Counted from the first letter of the stretch, positions 48,241 to 60,503 are shown. The stretch is 64,000 nucleotides of DNA from Nissolia schottii (GCA_003254905.1 QANU01066072.1:27387-91386); one strand, 5' to 3'. Numbers and translations: made by a program. Notes: a model not told the origin generated them from the letters alone.

Positions 48241-48831
48241 ATTTCAGGATAACTGTTACGAACTATTCGGTCAGTATCGAGATGGCTCGTAACTCAGTCC
48301 CTGAGTACAAGTCGGGAGCTTGAGATGATAAACTTAGTCTTTAGTCTTGATCGGAGTTAGGATGGCGGCAGGATACCTGTAAAAAACACTATGACACCTA
48401 AGTAAGTGTTTGTTGTATATAAGTATTAGAAATGAATTAAAAAGTACCTCTTGTATGTTATGTTTCTGCTTTATATAGCTTGTTCATGTACCTAGCCATT
48501 TGTAGGTAATTAATGTGTCTAATATAATTGAATGTAAATAAACTGTTTTGAAGCCATGACGAGGTTATTGAAACATATCACCTCCATTATAAATGTGTGG
48601 GTGACTATTTATGACTTTTGTTATTGAATAACGGTCACTATTCTTGGACTAGATAATCCCAAGATAGTTGATACTCAGATTGGTTATCCTGAGATGTGAT
48701 GAGAAATGACATGTCGTGCATTATTGTCAATCACAGTACTAAGAATTGTAAGTTAGGATTGAGTTAAATCCGTAACAACAACCAATCGCAGTTCACATCA
48801 TCTCGAGTTTGTCCGGCTAAGGAACAGTAAC

Positions 48832-49211
48832 TGTTACATAATAATAATGGTTATGAATAGCCGCTAACACAGTTATAAGTGACGATTTCATGCTTTAAGA
48901 GTATTATGAAGGCTTTAAACAACCCATTTAAGTCTCATAAAAAGTTGTTAAACAATATTAAAAACTACTCACAAATATGATAAGACTATATAAGAGAAAG
49001 GTATGACTAATATAAGATACGTGTACAATACAATCTATAATACATATAAGGAATATACTTACTTGAGTATCGGAGTGTCTTTGCAAGTATCACCGCCGCC
49101 ACCTAAATCAAACTTCACAACTGAAAAAACCGAGTTCATCTCTCCAAGTTCTTAAGTTGTACACTCTGAGTCCAAGTTACAAAGCCATCTCGCAAACTTC
49201 TGTATCAGTCA
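48832..49211 (+). mobile_element. Possible gypsy-type solo LTR
   Basis: It could start at TGTTACATAATA (48832) and end at TATCAGTCA (49211). A TATA-like ACTATATAAGAG lies near 48988. A U5 core TTGAGTATCGGAGTGTC at 49063, followed by TTTGCAAGTATC, matches the pattern in the LTRs at 33128 and 39619. It is strongly diverged and borders are uncertain. Related-looking sequence (TGTTACGAACTATTCGG) near 48250 suggests that the element may be larger. Confidence 0.4.
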
Positions 49212-49279
49212 TTTTTAAAATTGGGTCTCTTGTCTCCGGCTATCGCATTGCATTCACATTCAACTTGTATAATTAATTC

Positions 49280-50310
49280 AGTTTTTATAGTAACTATCAA
49301 ATTGATCATCACTTCCTAGTTCCCACTAACCATGTCTCATTTCTTTTTCGACGGGTGCTGTGTATACGTCACCAAACGAAATGTGACGAATGAGTGAACT
49401 AGTTAGAATAGAGGAAAGCGCTTAAGGTGCATAGGTAGGTAGAAGACATTGTGAAAGAAATGCATAGAATGTTACATTCGTTAGTTGTTTTACGAATTGC
49501 GGTTCTTAACATATTGCACTTTTTGTCAATTTCTTTTATAAGAAAATATAAATGTAAATTTCAATGGAAAGAAGATTTCAAATTGATAACTCGCAATCTC
49601 AAAAATATATTGCTTCCCTTTGGGCGACACTATAATGGAGCACCTATCAACGGTAAGCGTTAAAAGCAAATCCAGATCAATCTTATTACTTTCCAAACTG
49701 GAGCTTGATTTGAATGATTCATATCACCGTCGAGATTTAAAAAACACTAAATAATTGTTCATTTTTTAAGAAAGGATCGCCATCGTTATTTATTCTCAGT
49801 CTCATGAATATATATATTACGAGCTAATTTATGAATAATTTGAATATTATAACTCATTTAATAATAAGGTTAAAACTTCAAAGATTTTAGCCTCATTTTT
49901 TTTTTAATATCTAAAAGTAGAGTTAGAATTTGGATATCTTAGAGCTTAGACCAACAAAGTAAAACTCATGCATAAAAATTCCTTTGTCGATCCAATGCTG
50001 TAAATTCCCCATTTTCTCTTCTCTTGTGAAGATCACCCTCACTTTAAAATCTTTTTCCATATAGTTACTACTTTCTGACACCTCAACCATTTAAGAGCCG
50101 GATATCACGCAGCCTAGTCAAAACAATTTGTCGTGTTAGTCTGTTTTTCACCAAATCGCTCAGTCAATAGTCGTTACAGGAGGAAGCATATGATATGATT
50201 CCACAAAACAGTAACTTACAAAGGAACAGAAGCTCCGGCAATGAGGCTAGGCCCACTTAGCCTATAGAAGAAAAAGATACCAGGCCGAAAGAAGGATAGG
50301 AAAGCAAAAT
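49280..50310. other. Intergenic DNA; no gene seen
   Basis: No domain-bearing ORF on either strand. The ORF at 49451-49663 shows no recognised features. Confidence 0.35.
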
Positions 50311-50315
50311 AAATA

Positions 50316-50449
50316 AGGATCCCACCCACTGGCTATAATTATGAGCAGCACAGGGTTCACGTTAACCCCCTCTTCATCACTTCATATGGCTGTAGATTTG
50401 AACTTTTGTTCATGCTTTGTCCAACATCATGATTGATGAAAAAACGTAC
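50316..50449 (+). repeat. Dispersed noncoding direct repeat, copy 2
   Basis: Partner of 46451-46572, about 3.87 kb away in the same orientation. It shares CACTGGCTATAATTA, GAGCAGCA, GGCTGTA, TTTGTCCAACATCAT and ATTGATGAAAAA. It carries about 12 extra bases relative to copy 1. Confidence 0.8.
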
Positions 50450-50459
50450 GGACTTGAAG

Positions 50460-51840
50460 AATAATTTGCTTCGTAAGATTGACGAGAGGCATTTACAAGT
50501 CACTTCTTATTATACCTGCACAATCTAAATAATAAATGATCCTGAGCTACGCGTTGATTAAGGGATAGATATAGCCACGTTCTAAAACGCGAGCTATCAA
50601 GGTACATTGGGTTAATAAGAGGAGACCACACAAATTATTAAATTTATAAATTGCATAGTAGCTTTATTATTTAATAATATGCTCCCATTCCCATTTACCC
50701 CAAGATTAAAGAATTCAAATAAAGATTTGAGTATTATGAAATATATTTATTAAACTATCCTTACTTAATGTTTAACATTTAATTAACAAAATTTAATTAA
50801 CGTCACATTCTTCAATTAATAGCATCTTTGAAATTTATTACTGGTGTAAAATTAAGTTAGACTTTATTTCGATTAAAAGATAATTAAAAATAAATTTGAA
50901 AAATTGGTTAAATAATACTACCTAATTAATTGGTGAGAAATGACTCACATTTATCCCCTAAAAGATACTAATATGATAGGAGGAGAAGCCATATATATAA
51001 TGGAAGAGCAGTGTTCTGGATCCATGTGGTGGTGTACTGGAATGGGTGTGTCTCCCACCAGCTCAACTTAGCAAAAGCACTAGACCTCCGAGAATGTGAG
51101 ATAACGCGGCACTTTTCTACCTATTAAAAAAAAAAGAAATAGAAAATGCACTCTAGCTGTTTGGGTTTTTGTGTGTATATATGTTAGCATGCTGATTACA
51201 GACAAGTTTGCAGTTGAACGGCGCAGCGCTACCCCTACCTGTCCTACCCTACCACCCTGCCAAGTGCCAACCCACAGACTAAATCATACAAATAACCAAA
51301 ATCAAGCAACTCCACATTACCTATGGATTAACTAGCAAAAAACGAAAATTAAACCTGCACTCTGCCAGTTTTTGAGTTTCTTTTGCTTTACAACCGCTAA
51401 TTAATTCCCTACTATTCAATAGATATAAAAGATAAAAAACCAGTACAATAGTTTGAAGACCATATCAGGATCTGAGAAGGGGATAAGAATTAAACCGTTA
51501 AAAAATAAAAATAGTGTCGAGGGGAAAACGACTAGGAAATATGTAATATTAAATATTATCCCCATGGCCCGTGATCAGTAAAAGACAATGATCTGAAGCG
51601 ACCCATGGGCACGAAGGAAAAAAAAAAAAAACAAGAGAGAGTACCCCACACCTCACTTTTACCAATCAAAATAAGAAAAAATGAAAGGGAAAAAAAAAGG
51701 CTACCGGGTAATTAGGGTTTTTTTTTTTTTTTTTTTTTGAGATGAACCATGAACGACAACAATCAATTTCAATGAAAGAAAAGATACCTTGGATTTGGAA
51801 TAGTATTGAACTGAAGGTTGTCATCAACAGCAACAGGGGG
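50460..51840. other. Region downstream of the RLP44-like gene
   Basis: It contains the presumed 3' UTR of the RLP44-like gene. An AAG/GTATCTT donor-like site at about 51787 (minus strand) raises the possibility of an intron in the 3' UTR. A T-homopolymer of about 20 lies at 51719-51738. No other gene was seen. Confidence 0.4.
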
Positions 51841-51847
51841 GTCAAAT

Positions 51848-52654
51848 TTAATAATCAGGCATAAGCTGACTGATTTTGCCCTCATCAAGCGCCATCTTGC
51901 GCTCCGTGACCTTCAACCAAATGCAAACCCCCGTGAAGCTGAGAACCAAGCTGGCAAGGCCGCTCCCAAGGCCGATCCCAACAATGGCCAGCACCGACAG
52001 CCCCTTGCTCCTCATCGGCGGCAGCGGGTACCCGTAGAGGTCCTTGTTCCCCAAGAAGGAGCTGGCGTTGAACCTGGGCAGGCCCGCGCTCCGGTTGGAC
52101 AGCAGGCCCGGTATGGGCCCGGAGAGACGGTTATTGGAGACATCGAAAGCGGAGAGGCGGACGAGGTTCCCCAACTGGGAGGGAATGGGCCCGGTGAGGA
52201 GGTTATTGTGCAAATCGATGATGTTGAGATAGGCGCACATTGCGAGCTGGGAAGGGATCTCGCCGTGGAGGCGGTTAGAGGAGAGGTTGAGGACGGCGAG
52301 GTTGACGAGGACCTGGAGGTCGGGGGGGATGGGGCCGGTGAGGTAGTTGGAGGACAAATCGAGTGCCTGGAGGTTGGTGCAGTTGGAGAGAAAAGGAGAG
52401 AGGGTTCCTCTGAGGGAGAGGTTGTTGAGGGAAAGGCGGTAGATGCGGCCGTTGTTGCAGATTACGCCTCTCATGTTGGCGAATGGGTCTTTGCAGGGCT
52501 TGGCCAGATTCTCCTCCCTCCAGCCCTGGAGGGACCTGTTTGGGTCCTCCAACGACTTGCTCAGGTGCCTCAGGCACGCCTCGTCGCTTGGATCTGATAA
52601 GCACCCTCTCATCATAACTGACATCACTAGCACCACCACCGCCCCAACATCCAT
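51848..52654 (-). CDS. RLP44: Receptor-like protein 44 (RLP44), LRR protein without kinase domain
   Basis: A single-exon gene encodes 268 residues. RLP44 is a plasma-membrane LRR protein known in Arabidopsis to link cell-wall (pectin) state to brassinosteroid signalling through BRI1/BAK1. Visible parts: a signal peptide (residues about 1-20, ending GCLS); an N-terminal cap with DEACLRHL and paired cysteines; about four LRRs ([71 protein letters not shown]); the [19 protein letters not shown] juxtamembrane block; a transmembrane helix at about 219-247 with [15 protein letters not shown]; and a short cytosolic tail ending [10 protein letters not shown], the family's conserved end. The start is the first ATG, giving a good signal peptide. 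No defects were found. Its 5' leader probably begins before 52950. Confidence 0.95.
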   Translation of the reverse strand: MDVGAVVVLVMSVMMRGCLSDPSDEACLRHLSKSLEDPNRSLQGWREENLAKPCKDPFANMRGVICNNGRIYRLSLNNLSLRGTLSPFLSNCTNLQALDLSSNYLTGPIPPDLQVLVNLAVLNLSSNRLHGEIPSQLAMCAYLNIIDLHNNLLTGPIPSQLGNLVRLSAFDVSNNRLSGPIPGLLSNRSAGLPRFNASSFLGNKDLYGYPLPPMRSKGLSVLAIVGIGLGSGLASLVLSFTGVCIWLKVTERKMALDEGKISQLMPDY

Positions 52655-53710
52655 CTAATTAATTACCAATTTTATGTATATCTATGTACACTTGAATGAA
52701 ATTGAATTTGAAAATTGAGGAAATGGTCTTCGATCCCTTGGATTGGATTCGAAGAGATAACAATATTATTAATTAGGTGTTAAGCTTTGGATTTTCGGCC
52801 CTTGGTTGGGATGGGAGTGTAGTGGAGTGGGGGTGGTCGTGGATAGGGACGTTTGTACGAGTAGGGAAGCACTTGGCGAAATTTGGCTTGTAAGAGAAGG
52901 AAGGGACTAGTGTTGTAGACACAGGAGAGAGCGCGTGCGGAAGTGAAAAATTCAAGTTTAGTAGGAGGACTGGAGAGAGGGGGGTGGGTGGGGTCTTTTG
53001 TAATTGGAGTTTGTGGGGAGCGATGACCTGCAAATATGTAGCCCTTAGATAGTGACAATTCGCCAAGGATATTCTTGTCTTTCCCCACCCCCCTCAAATA
53101 CACCCCAAAAACCTTTTTCTATTTCTTTACGCAGCCAAATCCAATAGATAATCTTGTACATCCGGGACTCATGTATATACCCAAGAAAAAGGAAGCGCTA
53201 CCCTTTTTCTTTTCTCCCTTACCCTATTCTATTTTTCCTTCATAATTTATTCTAGTGGTTTCTTTATCGTCTAATTCTATATTAATCGATAAGCTTCATT
53301 TTGGAATTTTGGGTGTGAATTTATATATTGCCAATTGTTTGGTTTGAGGGGAAAGTAGAGGAAAGAAAATGAAAAAGAGAAAAAATTGCTATTTTCTCTT
53401 GTTTGATTTGTAATAGAAAATGGAGAGGAGAGGAAAAACAAATGAGGGAGACTTATACAAAAATTTTCTTTCTATTGATAGCATGAAAACCATATAGAAA
53501 AAAAAAAGGTTGGAGTAGAAAGAGAAAGGAAGTGAGTGATGTAAAAACAAGGGGAAAAGTAAGAGAAAAAATAATTTTATATTTTTAATATAATTTTTTT
53601 CATTGTTCTTCTCTCTATCTAAACATATATTTTTGTTTTTACATTTTTTAAGTGATTTTTCATCTATCCTATGAGGTAAATGCCTTATATTATTTAATTT
53701 ATTAATATTT
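52655..53710. other. RLP44 promoter/leader and intergenic DNA
   Basis: The first about 400 bp (GC-richer, G-rich on the plus strand near 52970-52995) are likely leader and proximal promoter of the RLP44-like gene. No convincing TATA box was found. Purine-rich AGAGGAAAG tracts at 53340-53560 are low-complexity. Overlapping minus-strand ORFs at 52773-53103 have no recognised domain. Confidence 0.4.
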
Positions 53711-53719
53711 AATAATTTT

Positions 53720-53976
53720 TATTATTATTTTAAGTTTTAATATGATATATTGATGAATTATATGATTTAATGTGATAAATTAATAGTTTTCAATATAATA
53801 TTTGTAGAAGTATATCTTAAGCTTAACTAGTTTACAAATCTTTAAAATCCCTAAACATTTTATAAGTTAACTCTTCCACTGATTTGACAAAGAAAGAAAT
53901 TATTATAATTATATAAAATATGAAATAATAATGAATTTTGATCAATTTAATTATAAAAATTATATAAAATAAATAA
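53720..53976 (+). repeat. Dispersed AT-rich direct repeat, copy 1 (left of pararetrovirus element)
   Basis: This noncoding stretch matches 63181-63436 in the same orientation and at nearly the same length. Shared blocks include TTTTAATATGA, GATAAATTAATA, CTACAAATCTTTAAAAT-like and AATTTAATTATAAAAATTAT. The two copies flank the pararetrovirus element at a distance. Confidence 0.75.
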
Positions 53977-54716
53977 ATTAAGTGTTACAAGATATCTATC
54001 CTATAAAATAAATAATAAACCACTTTTTTTTTATTTTCTTTCCTCCCATTTTTGCCATTATTCAAACAAGGGTTAATGTTTATCACTAACGAAAGTCCAA
54101 ATCCGTGATGAGGAGGAATAACACTAGGTTGGTGCAGTTGACTTAAGTGATAGTGGTGGAAGGACTCACTCTGCTCCATCTGCTACTAGTCATGAATCAT
54201 ATCTTCAACCGTATAATTTGCAGGATTCTTATGATTAGGGCCTGCTGAGATGATCGATCAATGGCAATATACCAATCATAGCAATGTGTATCTGGCACTT
54301 TCACGCTTTCACCTCCCAAATGCCCCAAATCAGTCCCTTATCGAACGGAAAGGCATATTACAACAATGATCAATTATTATAATCCTTTTTTTTAAGACAA
54401 ACTCCAAATTAGTCTAGAATATTTTTCGAAATTAATTTCATTTAATTTTATCTTAATCTAAATGTTAACCTTCATAAGGAAACATTAAGTCATATCTATT
54501 GAGATGGACCTTAAATTGGTCCTTGTAGTAGATGTCCTATATCAATATAATTTAGGTTTTATTAACACCTGTTGTTGAGATATTAGAAAGGAAATTTTTT
54601 TATTAAAGTTAATCTTTTTAATAATTTTAATACATTGAATACAATAAAAATATTTAAAAAAATTAACAAATGTAATATAGACATTAATACTAGTAGAATA
54701 TGACGAGCGCAGGATC

Positions 54717-55196
54717 AATAGGATCATTTCCAATAAAATAGTTTATAAAGTCAATATAATCTCTTTGGATAGCTTGATTTAGTTGTGTATAGGAGTATAG
54801 TTCAAATGGGTTGTTTTGAAAGAAGATATAGAAATAAAATTGATATAGTCGGCAAATATAATGAACAAAGATAGGATAAATCTAAGATGAAAAAATAAGA
54901 TAGAGCGAGCGATAAGAAAGATCATAGACTTACAAAGATAGTTGATCAAGGAGTCTTTTTATTTTGAAACAAGCTTCACACATACAAGAAAGAATTAAGA
55001 GGATTGTGTTTTTTCGCTCTCCCCTCAACTGTGAACGGGCTCCCAATTTATAGAACATTGGAGTGAATTACAAGACAAATTTGAAACAGGAAAAGTAAAA
55101 CATAATTATTACACTTTTGAAAAAGTAAACAGTAAAGTACAATTGTGTCAAAACTTTAAGTCGCGTCATCTTTAAAGATTCCGCGTGCTTGGTGAA
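54717..55196 (-). repeat. Left inverted arm (480 bp) of the pararetrovirus element
   Basis: It is the reverse complement of 60468-60947, base for base in length (paired coordinates sum to 115664 at both ends), with scattered mismatches. It contains the inverted promoter (TATAAATT on the minus strand, 55045-55052) and the inverted end of the last ORF. Confidence 0.93.
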
Positions 55197-56789
55197 GAAG
55201 GGTGTTCATCAGCAACTAAATTATTCCAACACTATGTTAGGAATCATGTCCAAACAATTAACCATGCTAGAATGTAATAACGATTCTCCTAGCAGTTCAA
55301 AACCAAAAGAAAGCCCTATTTACAAGCTCGGGTCTTATCAAAAGGAACTAGAATCTGTAAAACTTTCCTCTGATACCGATAGAAAGGTAGAAGAAATAAG
55401 AAAAACTCTAGAAAAATTAAAGTTTAATCAATCAATAAATACCATTATTATTGAAGAGTTACAACTTAATAAAATCTTTCAAGGAAAATATCAATACCCA
55501 AAATTAAGAAATTATTATCCTCGACCTACATATCCCGATGTACAATTCGAGGAACGTTCCCAATTAGTTCAAACCTCTTATAGTGGAGTAGATTTGGTAG
55601 AATGGAACTTAGATGGTATGGCAGAACAAGAAATCTTAGATTTAACCTGCCAGATGTCTATGTGTGTCACTTCCTACCTCACTAATGGAAATAATAATAA
55701 ACAAGCCGCTCAAGCCTTGATTCATGGCTTTACAGGTCAATTAAAGGGATGGTGAGATAATCTCCTTACCACCCATGATAGAGACACAATACTCACTAGT
55801 GTTAAGAACGAAGGAGGCGAGCAAGACGCTGTAGCCACCTTAATATATTCAATAATGAAAAACTTTATAGGTGATCCAACCATGTTTAAAGAACGAGTTG
55901 CGGGACAGTTAGCAAACCTATACTGCCCTACAATGTCTGATTATCGATGGTACAAAGATACCTTCTTATCAAAAGTAACCTTAGAGAAGATGGTTCTGTG
56001 AGATTTTGGAAAGAAACATTTGTCTCTGGACTTCCAAAACTCTTTGCAGAAAAGGTAAAATTAGCCATTCAAGCTCATCAAGGAGGAACCCTTGATTATG
56101 AGACGCTAACTTATGGTCAAATTCATATAGTCATAGTAGAAACTGGAATTCAAGTTTGCACTGACTTCAAATTACAAAATAAAATGTGTAAAGAACAAAC
56201 ACTTAATAAAAAAGAATTAGGCACTTTTTGCCATCAGTATGGTATAAAACCATTAAAGGCTTCCAGTACTAAAGCTAGAAAGAAGCAACCTGAGCAACCC
56301 TATAAAAGAAAACCATTTCATAAAACAAAACCATATAAAAATCCACAACCCCAATATCAATCAAAACCTTATAAGAAGAGGTCACCACCAAAATACCAAA
56401 AGAAAAAGAGAAAAGATAACGTTTGCTGGAAATGGGGTAAACCTGGTCATTATGCTAACAAATGTACAACTCAACAAAAAATTAACGAATTGAATGTAGA
56501 TGAAGAATTAAAAATGAGCCTCATCAACATCCTATTAAACTCTGAGCCTGAAAATTCAGACTCTACCAGCTCAATATCTGACTTAAGTGACCAAGAAGAA
56601 CATTATGAGATACATCAACTAGATTTAAGCTCTTCTTTAGAACAACCTTTTGATGAAGAAAACTGTCTAGGCCCTGGCTTGTGTCCATGCGCCGACTGCA
56701 TTAAGAAAATAAACGTCTTAGATGCAGAACAAACCTTAACACTAATTTCAATAATAGATAAATTGGAGGATTCTCCATTAAGAACATAA
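55197..56789 (+). pseudogene. Capsid (Gag)-like ORF of the pararetrovirus element, broken
   Basis: It is open from the arm border without an ATG, so its N-terminus is missing. A stop at 55753-55755 and a frame change near 55950-55970 break it into two parts. The second part has a long Lys/Pro/Tyr-rich basic region (about 56270-56420) followed by a CCHC-type knuckle at about 56422-56463 in which the second cysteine is replaced by Trp (CWKWGKPGHYANKC). An acidic tail follows. Order and composition match a caulimovirid coat protein. It ends at 56787-56789. Confidence 0.75.
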
Positions 56790-56855
56790 TTCATTCAACA
56801 ACTAGGTGAACTAGTTAAAAAACAAGAACAACATGTTCAAATAGTTCCCATAGAT

Positions 56856-57572
56856 ATGAATGACGTAATTAACAGGTTCAAAAAACCTAAAGAACAAATT
56901 TCTATAAAAGATTTACAAAACGAAATAAAAATCTTAACGGCAGAAATAAAGGACTTAAAGGATGAAGTTTTATCTTTAACCTTCAAGGTATTACATCTTG
57001 AAGGAAAAGAGATACTTCGCTCTCAAAAAACTAATGGAGAATTAGGAAATATAATCTTAGCCCAAAACCGACCTCAAGGTGAAGAAGAAACAGAAAATTT
57101 TATTAATATGTTTAGTATCATTACTCAGCATAAATGGTACTGTCCAATAACTTTGATAGTTCAAAATGAAGAATTTTATATCACCGCTCTAATTGATTCA
57201 GGAGCTGATATAAATTGTATTCAAGAAGGACTAATACCCACTAAGTATTATGAAAAAACTACTGAAGCTTTATCATGTACAAATGGTTCAAGATTGAAAA
57301 TAAATTACAAACTGCCTAACGCAAAAATTTGTAAAAATAAAATCTGCTACACTACTTCATTTGTACTGGTTAAAATCATGAGTCAAGAAATGATCTTAGG
57401 AACTCCTTTCTTGACCCTTCTTTATCCCTTCTATGTTTCAAATGAAGGAATAATCTCTACCCCTTTAAGAAAAGAAATCAAGTTTGAATTTCTTATGCCC
57501 CCTAAAGAACGAGAACTACATAATTTACAAGAACTATCAATAAAACAGATTGATTTAATTCAAAGAAAATAA
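56856..57572 (+). pseudogene. Aspartic protease segment of the pararetrovirus element
   Basis: A 238-residue open stretch. The first about 60 residues are a predicted coiled coil (Lys/Glu/Leu-rich). The retropepsin active site DSGAD lies at 57195-57209, and MILGTPFLTLLYPF, the usual second conserved block, is near 57391-57432. It stops with TAA at 57570-57572. In related viruses it is the N-terminal part of the polymerase polyprotein, so the stop is probably a disabling mutation, though a natural ORF end is possible. Confidence 0.78.
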
Positions 57573-57584
57573 GATCATATCAAT

Positions 57585-59076
57585 ATGATAAATAAAGAGA
57601 TTCAATATCAAAGAATTGAACAACAGTTACAATCTCAAAATATTGGTGAAGTCATTCATAAGTTTCGAAAGACAATAGAAACTGAAATATGCGATTTAAA
57701 TCCTACGGCCTTTTGGCACCGGAAAAAATATGAGATAACAATAACATTACCATATGTCGAGGGCTTTGACGAGAAAAATATCCCCACAAAAGCCAGACCC
57801 ATCCAAATGAATACAGAATATATTCAATATTGTAAAAAAGAACTCCAAAAGTATTTAGATAAAGGATTTATTCGCCCTTCAAAATCTCCCTGGAGTTGCG
57901 CAGGGTTTTATGTCATGAACACCTCTGAACAAGAACAAGGCACTCCAAGACTGGTCATTAATTTTAACCATTAAACAAAGTATTAAAATGGATTAGGGAC
58001 CTACTACCAAATAAAGCTGATCTAATCAAAAGATTGCATAATGCTACAATATCTCCAAATTTGATATGAAATCTGGTTATTACTAAATTTCAAGCAGGGA
58101 GGAGGATAAGTACAAGGCAGCATTTGTAGTCTCTTTTGGTCATTAAGAATGGAATGTAATGCCACAAGGATTAAAAAATGCACCTAGCGAGTTTCAAATA
58201 TTATGAATGATATATTTTATCCTTACATGGAGTTCACTATTGTATACATAGATGATGTTTTAGTATTTTTGAAAGGACTTAACCAACACGTTCAACACTT
58301 ACAAAAATTTATAGAAGTAATTAAAGAAAATGGTTTAGTTGTATCTGCAAAGAAAATTAAAATCTTTCAAACCAAGGTTAGATTTCTAGGCTTTGAAATT
58401 TACCAAGGAGCAATTACCCCTATTCAAAGATCACTAAAGTCTACCTCAAATCCCAAATGAAATTAAGGATAAAACTCAATTACAAAGATTTTTAGGATGT
58501 CTTAATTATATAGTGGAGTTCGTTCCTAACATTAGGGTTGTCTGTTCTCCTCTATATAATAGACTAAAAAAGAATCCTCCACTTTGGGATAATCAAATGA
58601 CCCAAATTGTGCTACAGGTCAAAAGAATAGTAAAAACCCTTCCCTGCTTAGGAATTCCAAATCTAGATGCAAAGCTAATAGTTGAAACTAATGCCTCTGA
58701 GAATGGATATGGGGGTGTCCTCAAACAGATCTTACCAAAATCTAAAACTGAACAGATTGTTAGATACCATTCGGGTATTTGGCATGCCTCTCAAAAATCT
58801 TACTCTACTGTTAAAAAGGAAATTTTATCAATAGTTTTATGTGTTATGAAATTTCAAGATGATTTATTTAATAAACGTTTTCTTATTAAAACTAATTGCA
58901 AAGCAGCCCCATCTGTTTTACAAAAGGATGTTAAAAATTTGGTTTCAAAACATATTTTTGACCGATGGCAGTCCTTATTATCCTGTTTTGATTTTGATAT
59001 TATACACATTAAAGGAGAGTCAAATGTATTACCAAATTTCCTCACAAGAGAGTTTTTACAGGGAGCACATGAGTGA
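57585..59076 (+). pseudogene. Reverse transcriptase and RNase H of the pararetrovirus element, broken
   Basis: Open pieces are 57585-57974 (fingers, with FIRPSKSPWSCAGFYV), 58203-58460 (palm, YIDD at 58245-58256) and 58513-59076 (thumb/connection and RNase H, ending LPNFLTREFLQG). The stop after NFNH at 57972-57974 and frame changes in 57975-58200 and 58440-58510 break the frame. No integrase follows. Active-site residues are present but the polypeptide is not continuous. Confidence 0.85.
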
Positions 59077-60503
59077 AAACAAAAGAACTAAAGACTATTA
59101 TGGAACCCCTCTGGGTTCTGGGTCTCCAGTTACAACAAGATCAAAGACAAGTAAAGTGATAAAGAGCAGCCTAGCTCAAAGTTCAATACGGCCCTCTGGC
59201 CTTAGTTCAATACGACCTACAATCGGTCCAATAGGACCAAGTTCAACACCGCAACCAAGATCAACATGACCTTACTTAGAGGTTACTAAAACCCCACCGG
59301 TTCAAAGTCAAAATCCGTTAATTCCCAGTCATAACCGATTTACCCCACTATCCTACCACAACACTATAACTGGCTCACCGAGCTGATCTTCACCACTTTT
59401 AACTGAACCACAATACTAAGAAAAGGAAGACCTTCTTCCTATAGCCGTTATCGAAAAGGAATGGGTAAAGAAGTCCCCTCGAGATGTTGCTCAAATCCTT
59501 TTTCCCCCACCGTTTCAATACCTACCAAATAACCCTCTTAAAACTCGGTTGTTTTATGAATACATTTTGGTCGACACCGAATCGATCGAGTTGACCCATA
59601 AAGATGACCCTTCCGGGCAGATCGTTGACTCAAAGGTAAAAATATTAAAGGTTTTATCCATACAAGATTGGGATCAAGAATTATATATGCCAAAATCATT
59701 TTCTTTAAACTTTAACCCTTCTCAATACACCTACTATGACTATATTGATGCCTGGTACAATCACTTTTATTATAAGCCCTATCAACACTCATGGTTCTTC
59801 TGGTTTAAGAAGGGCATGTCACTAAAATTTCCCAGGTGATTTTTAAAATGGTTCATGATATGGGACCAATGTTATCAACCTTTCCTTCAAAAGTTCAAGA
59901 CAGTTACTCATACTTCAAAGATCATACAACCTTTGTAGAAAATTATCAATTTATTTCTTTTGTTGCCAGTCAGGTTATAACCTGGATAATGTCCTGGGAT
60001 TATAGTGTGGCAAAAATTTTAGAAGATTCAGACCTGCTTATGCTGGTCCGATCAATATGAGTAAAGTGGTGGTCAAAGTTCAATACTGAATTAATCAAAA
60101 AAGAAAAACTGGCTCTATGGATCAAGACAAGTTTGTAGGGAAAAACCCCGGACAACCCGAGTTAAAATCCCAGATCATCAACAAACTTTCTTAGCCGAAA
60201 AGGCTTAACTCATGGCCGCCTTGGCAGCCGCTACTTCAGCTCAAGATATTCAACAGACTATGAAGAAGTTTGGCTCCGGATCGAAACCTGATGACGAAGC
60301 CTCTAGCTCTTCAAATTACTTACAAGACAATGAAGATGACTGTTATGGAATCTCTCACTTGTAACTCTATCAATAAGGATAATTGTCAGTTGTTCAAGAT
60401 TCTACAGACCGCCAATCACAAGTGTCAGCAGAAAAAGAAAAGGGAACACAAGCTGTACAAGTCCGCGTTCACCAAGCACGCGGAATCTTTAAAGATGGTG
60501 TGA
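59069..60503 (+). pseudogene. Unidentified ORF downstream of RT in the pararetrovirus element, broken
   Basis: An ATG at 59069 overlaps the RT stop (59074-59076). The first part is low-complexity, rich in Ser/Pro/Ile/Gly (to a TGA at 59267-59269). A conserved-looking aromatic-rich part follows (59460-60060: FFPPPFQYLPNNPLKTR-like start, then YYDYIDAWYNHFYY and WFFWFKKGMSLKFP), with a frame change at about 59836. The C-terminus is Ala/Ser-rich and then Lys-rich, reaching into the right arm. I do not recognise a named family; position after RT differs from the usual movement-capsid-pol order. Confidence 0.55.

Noticed and set aside
51818..52597. 259-codon plus-strand ORF opposite RLP44
   Set aside because: It is antisense to the LRR coding region and has no recognisable domain; the repeat-like pattern comes from the LRR complement.
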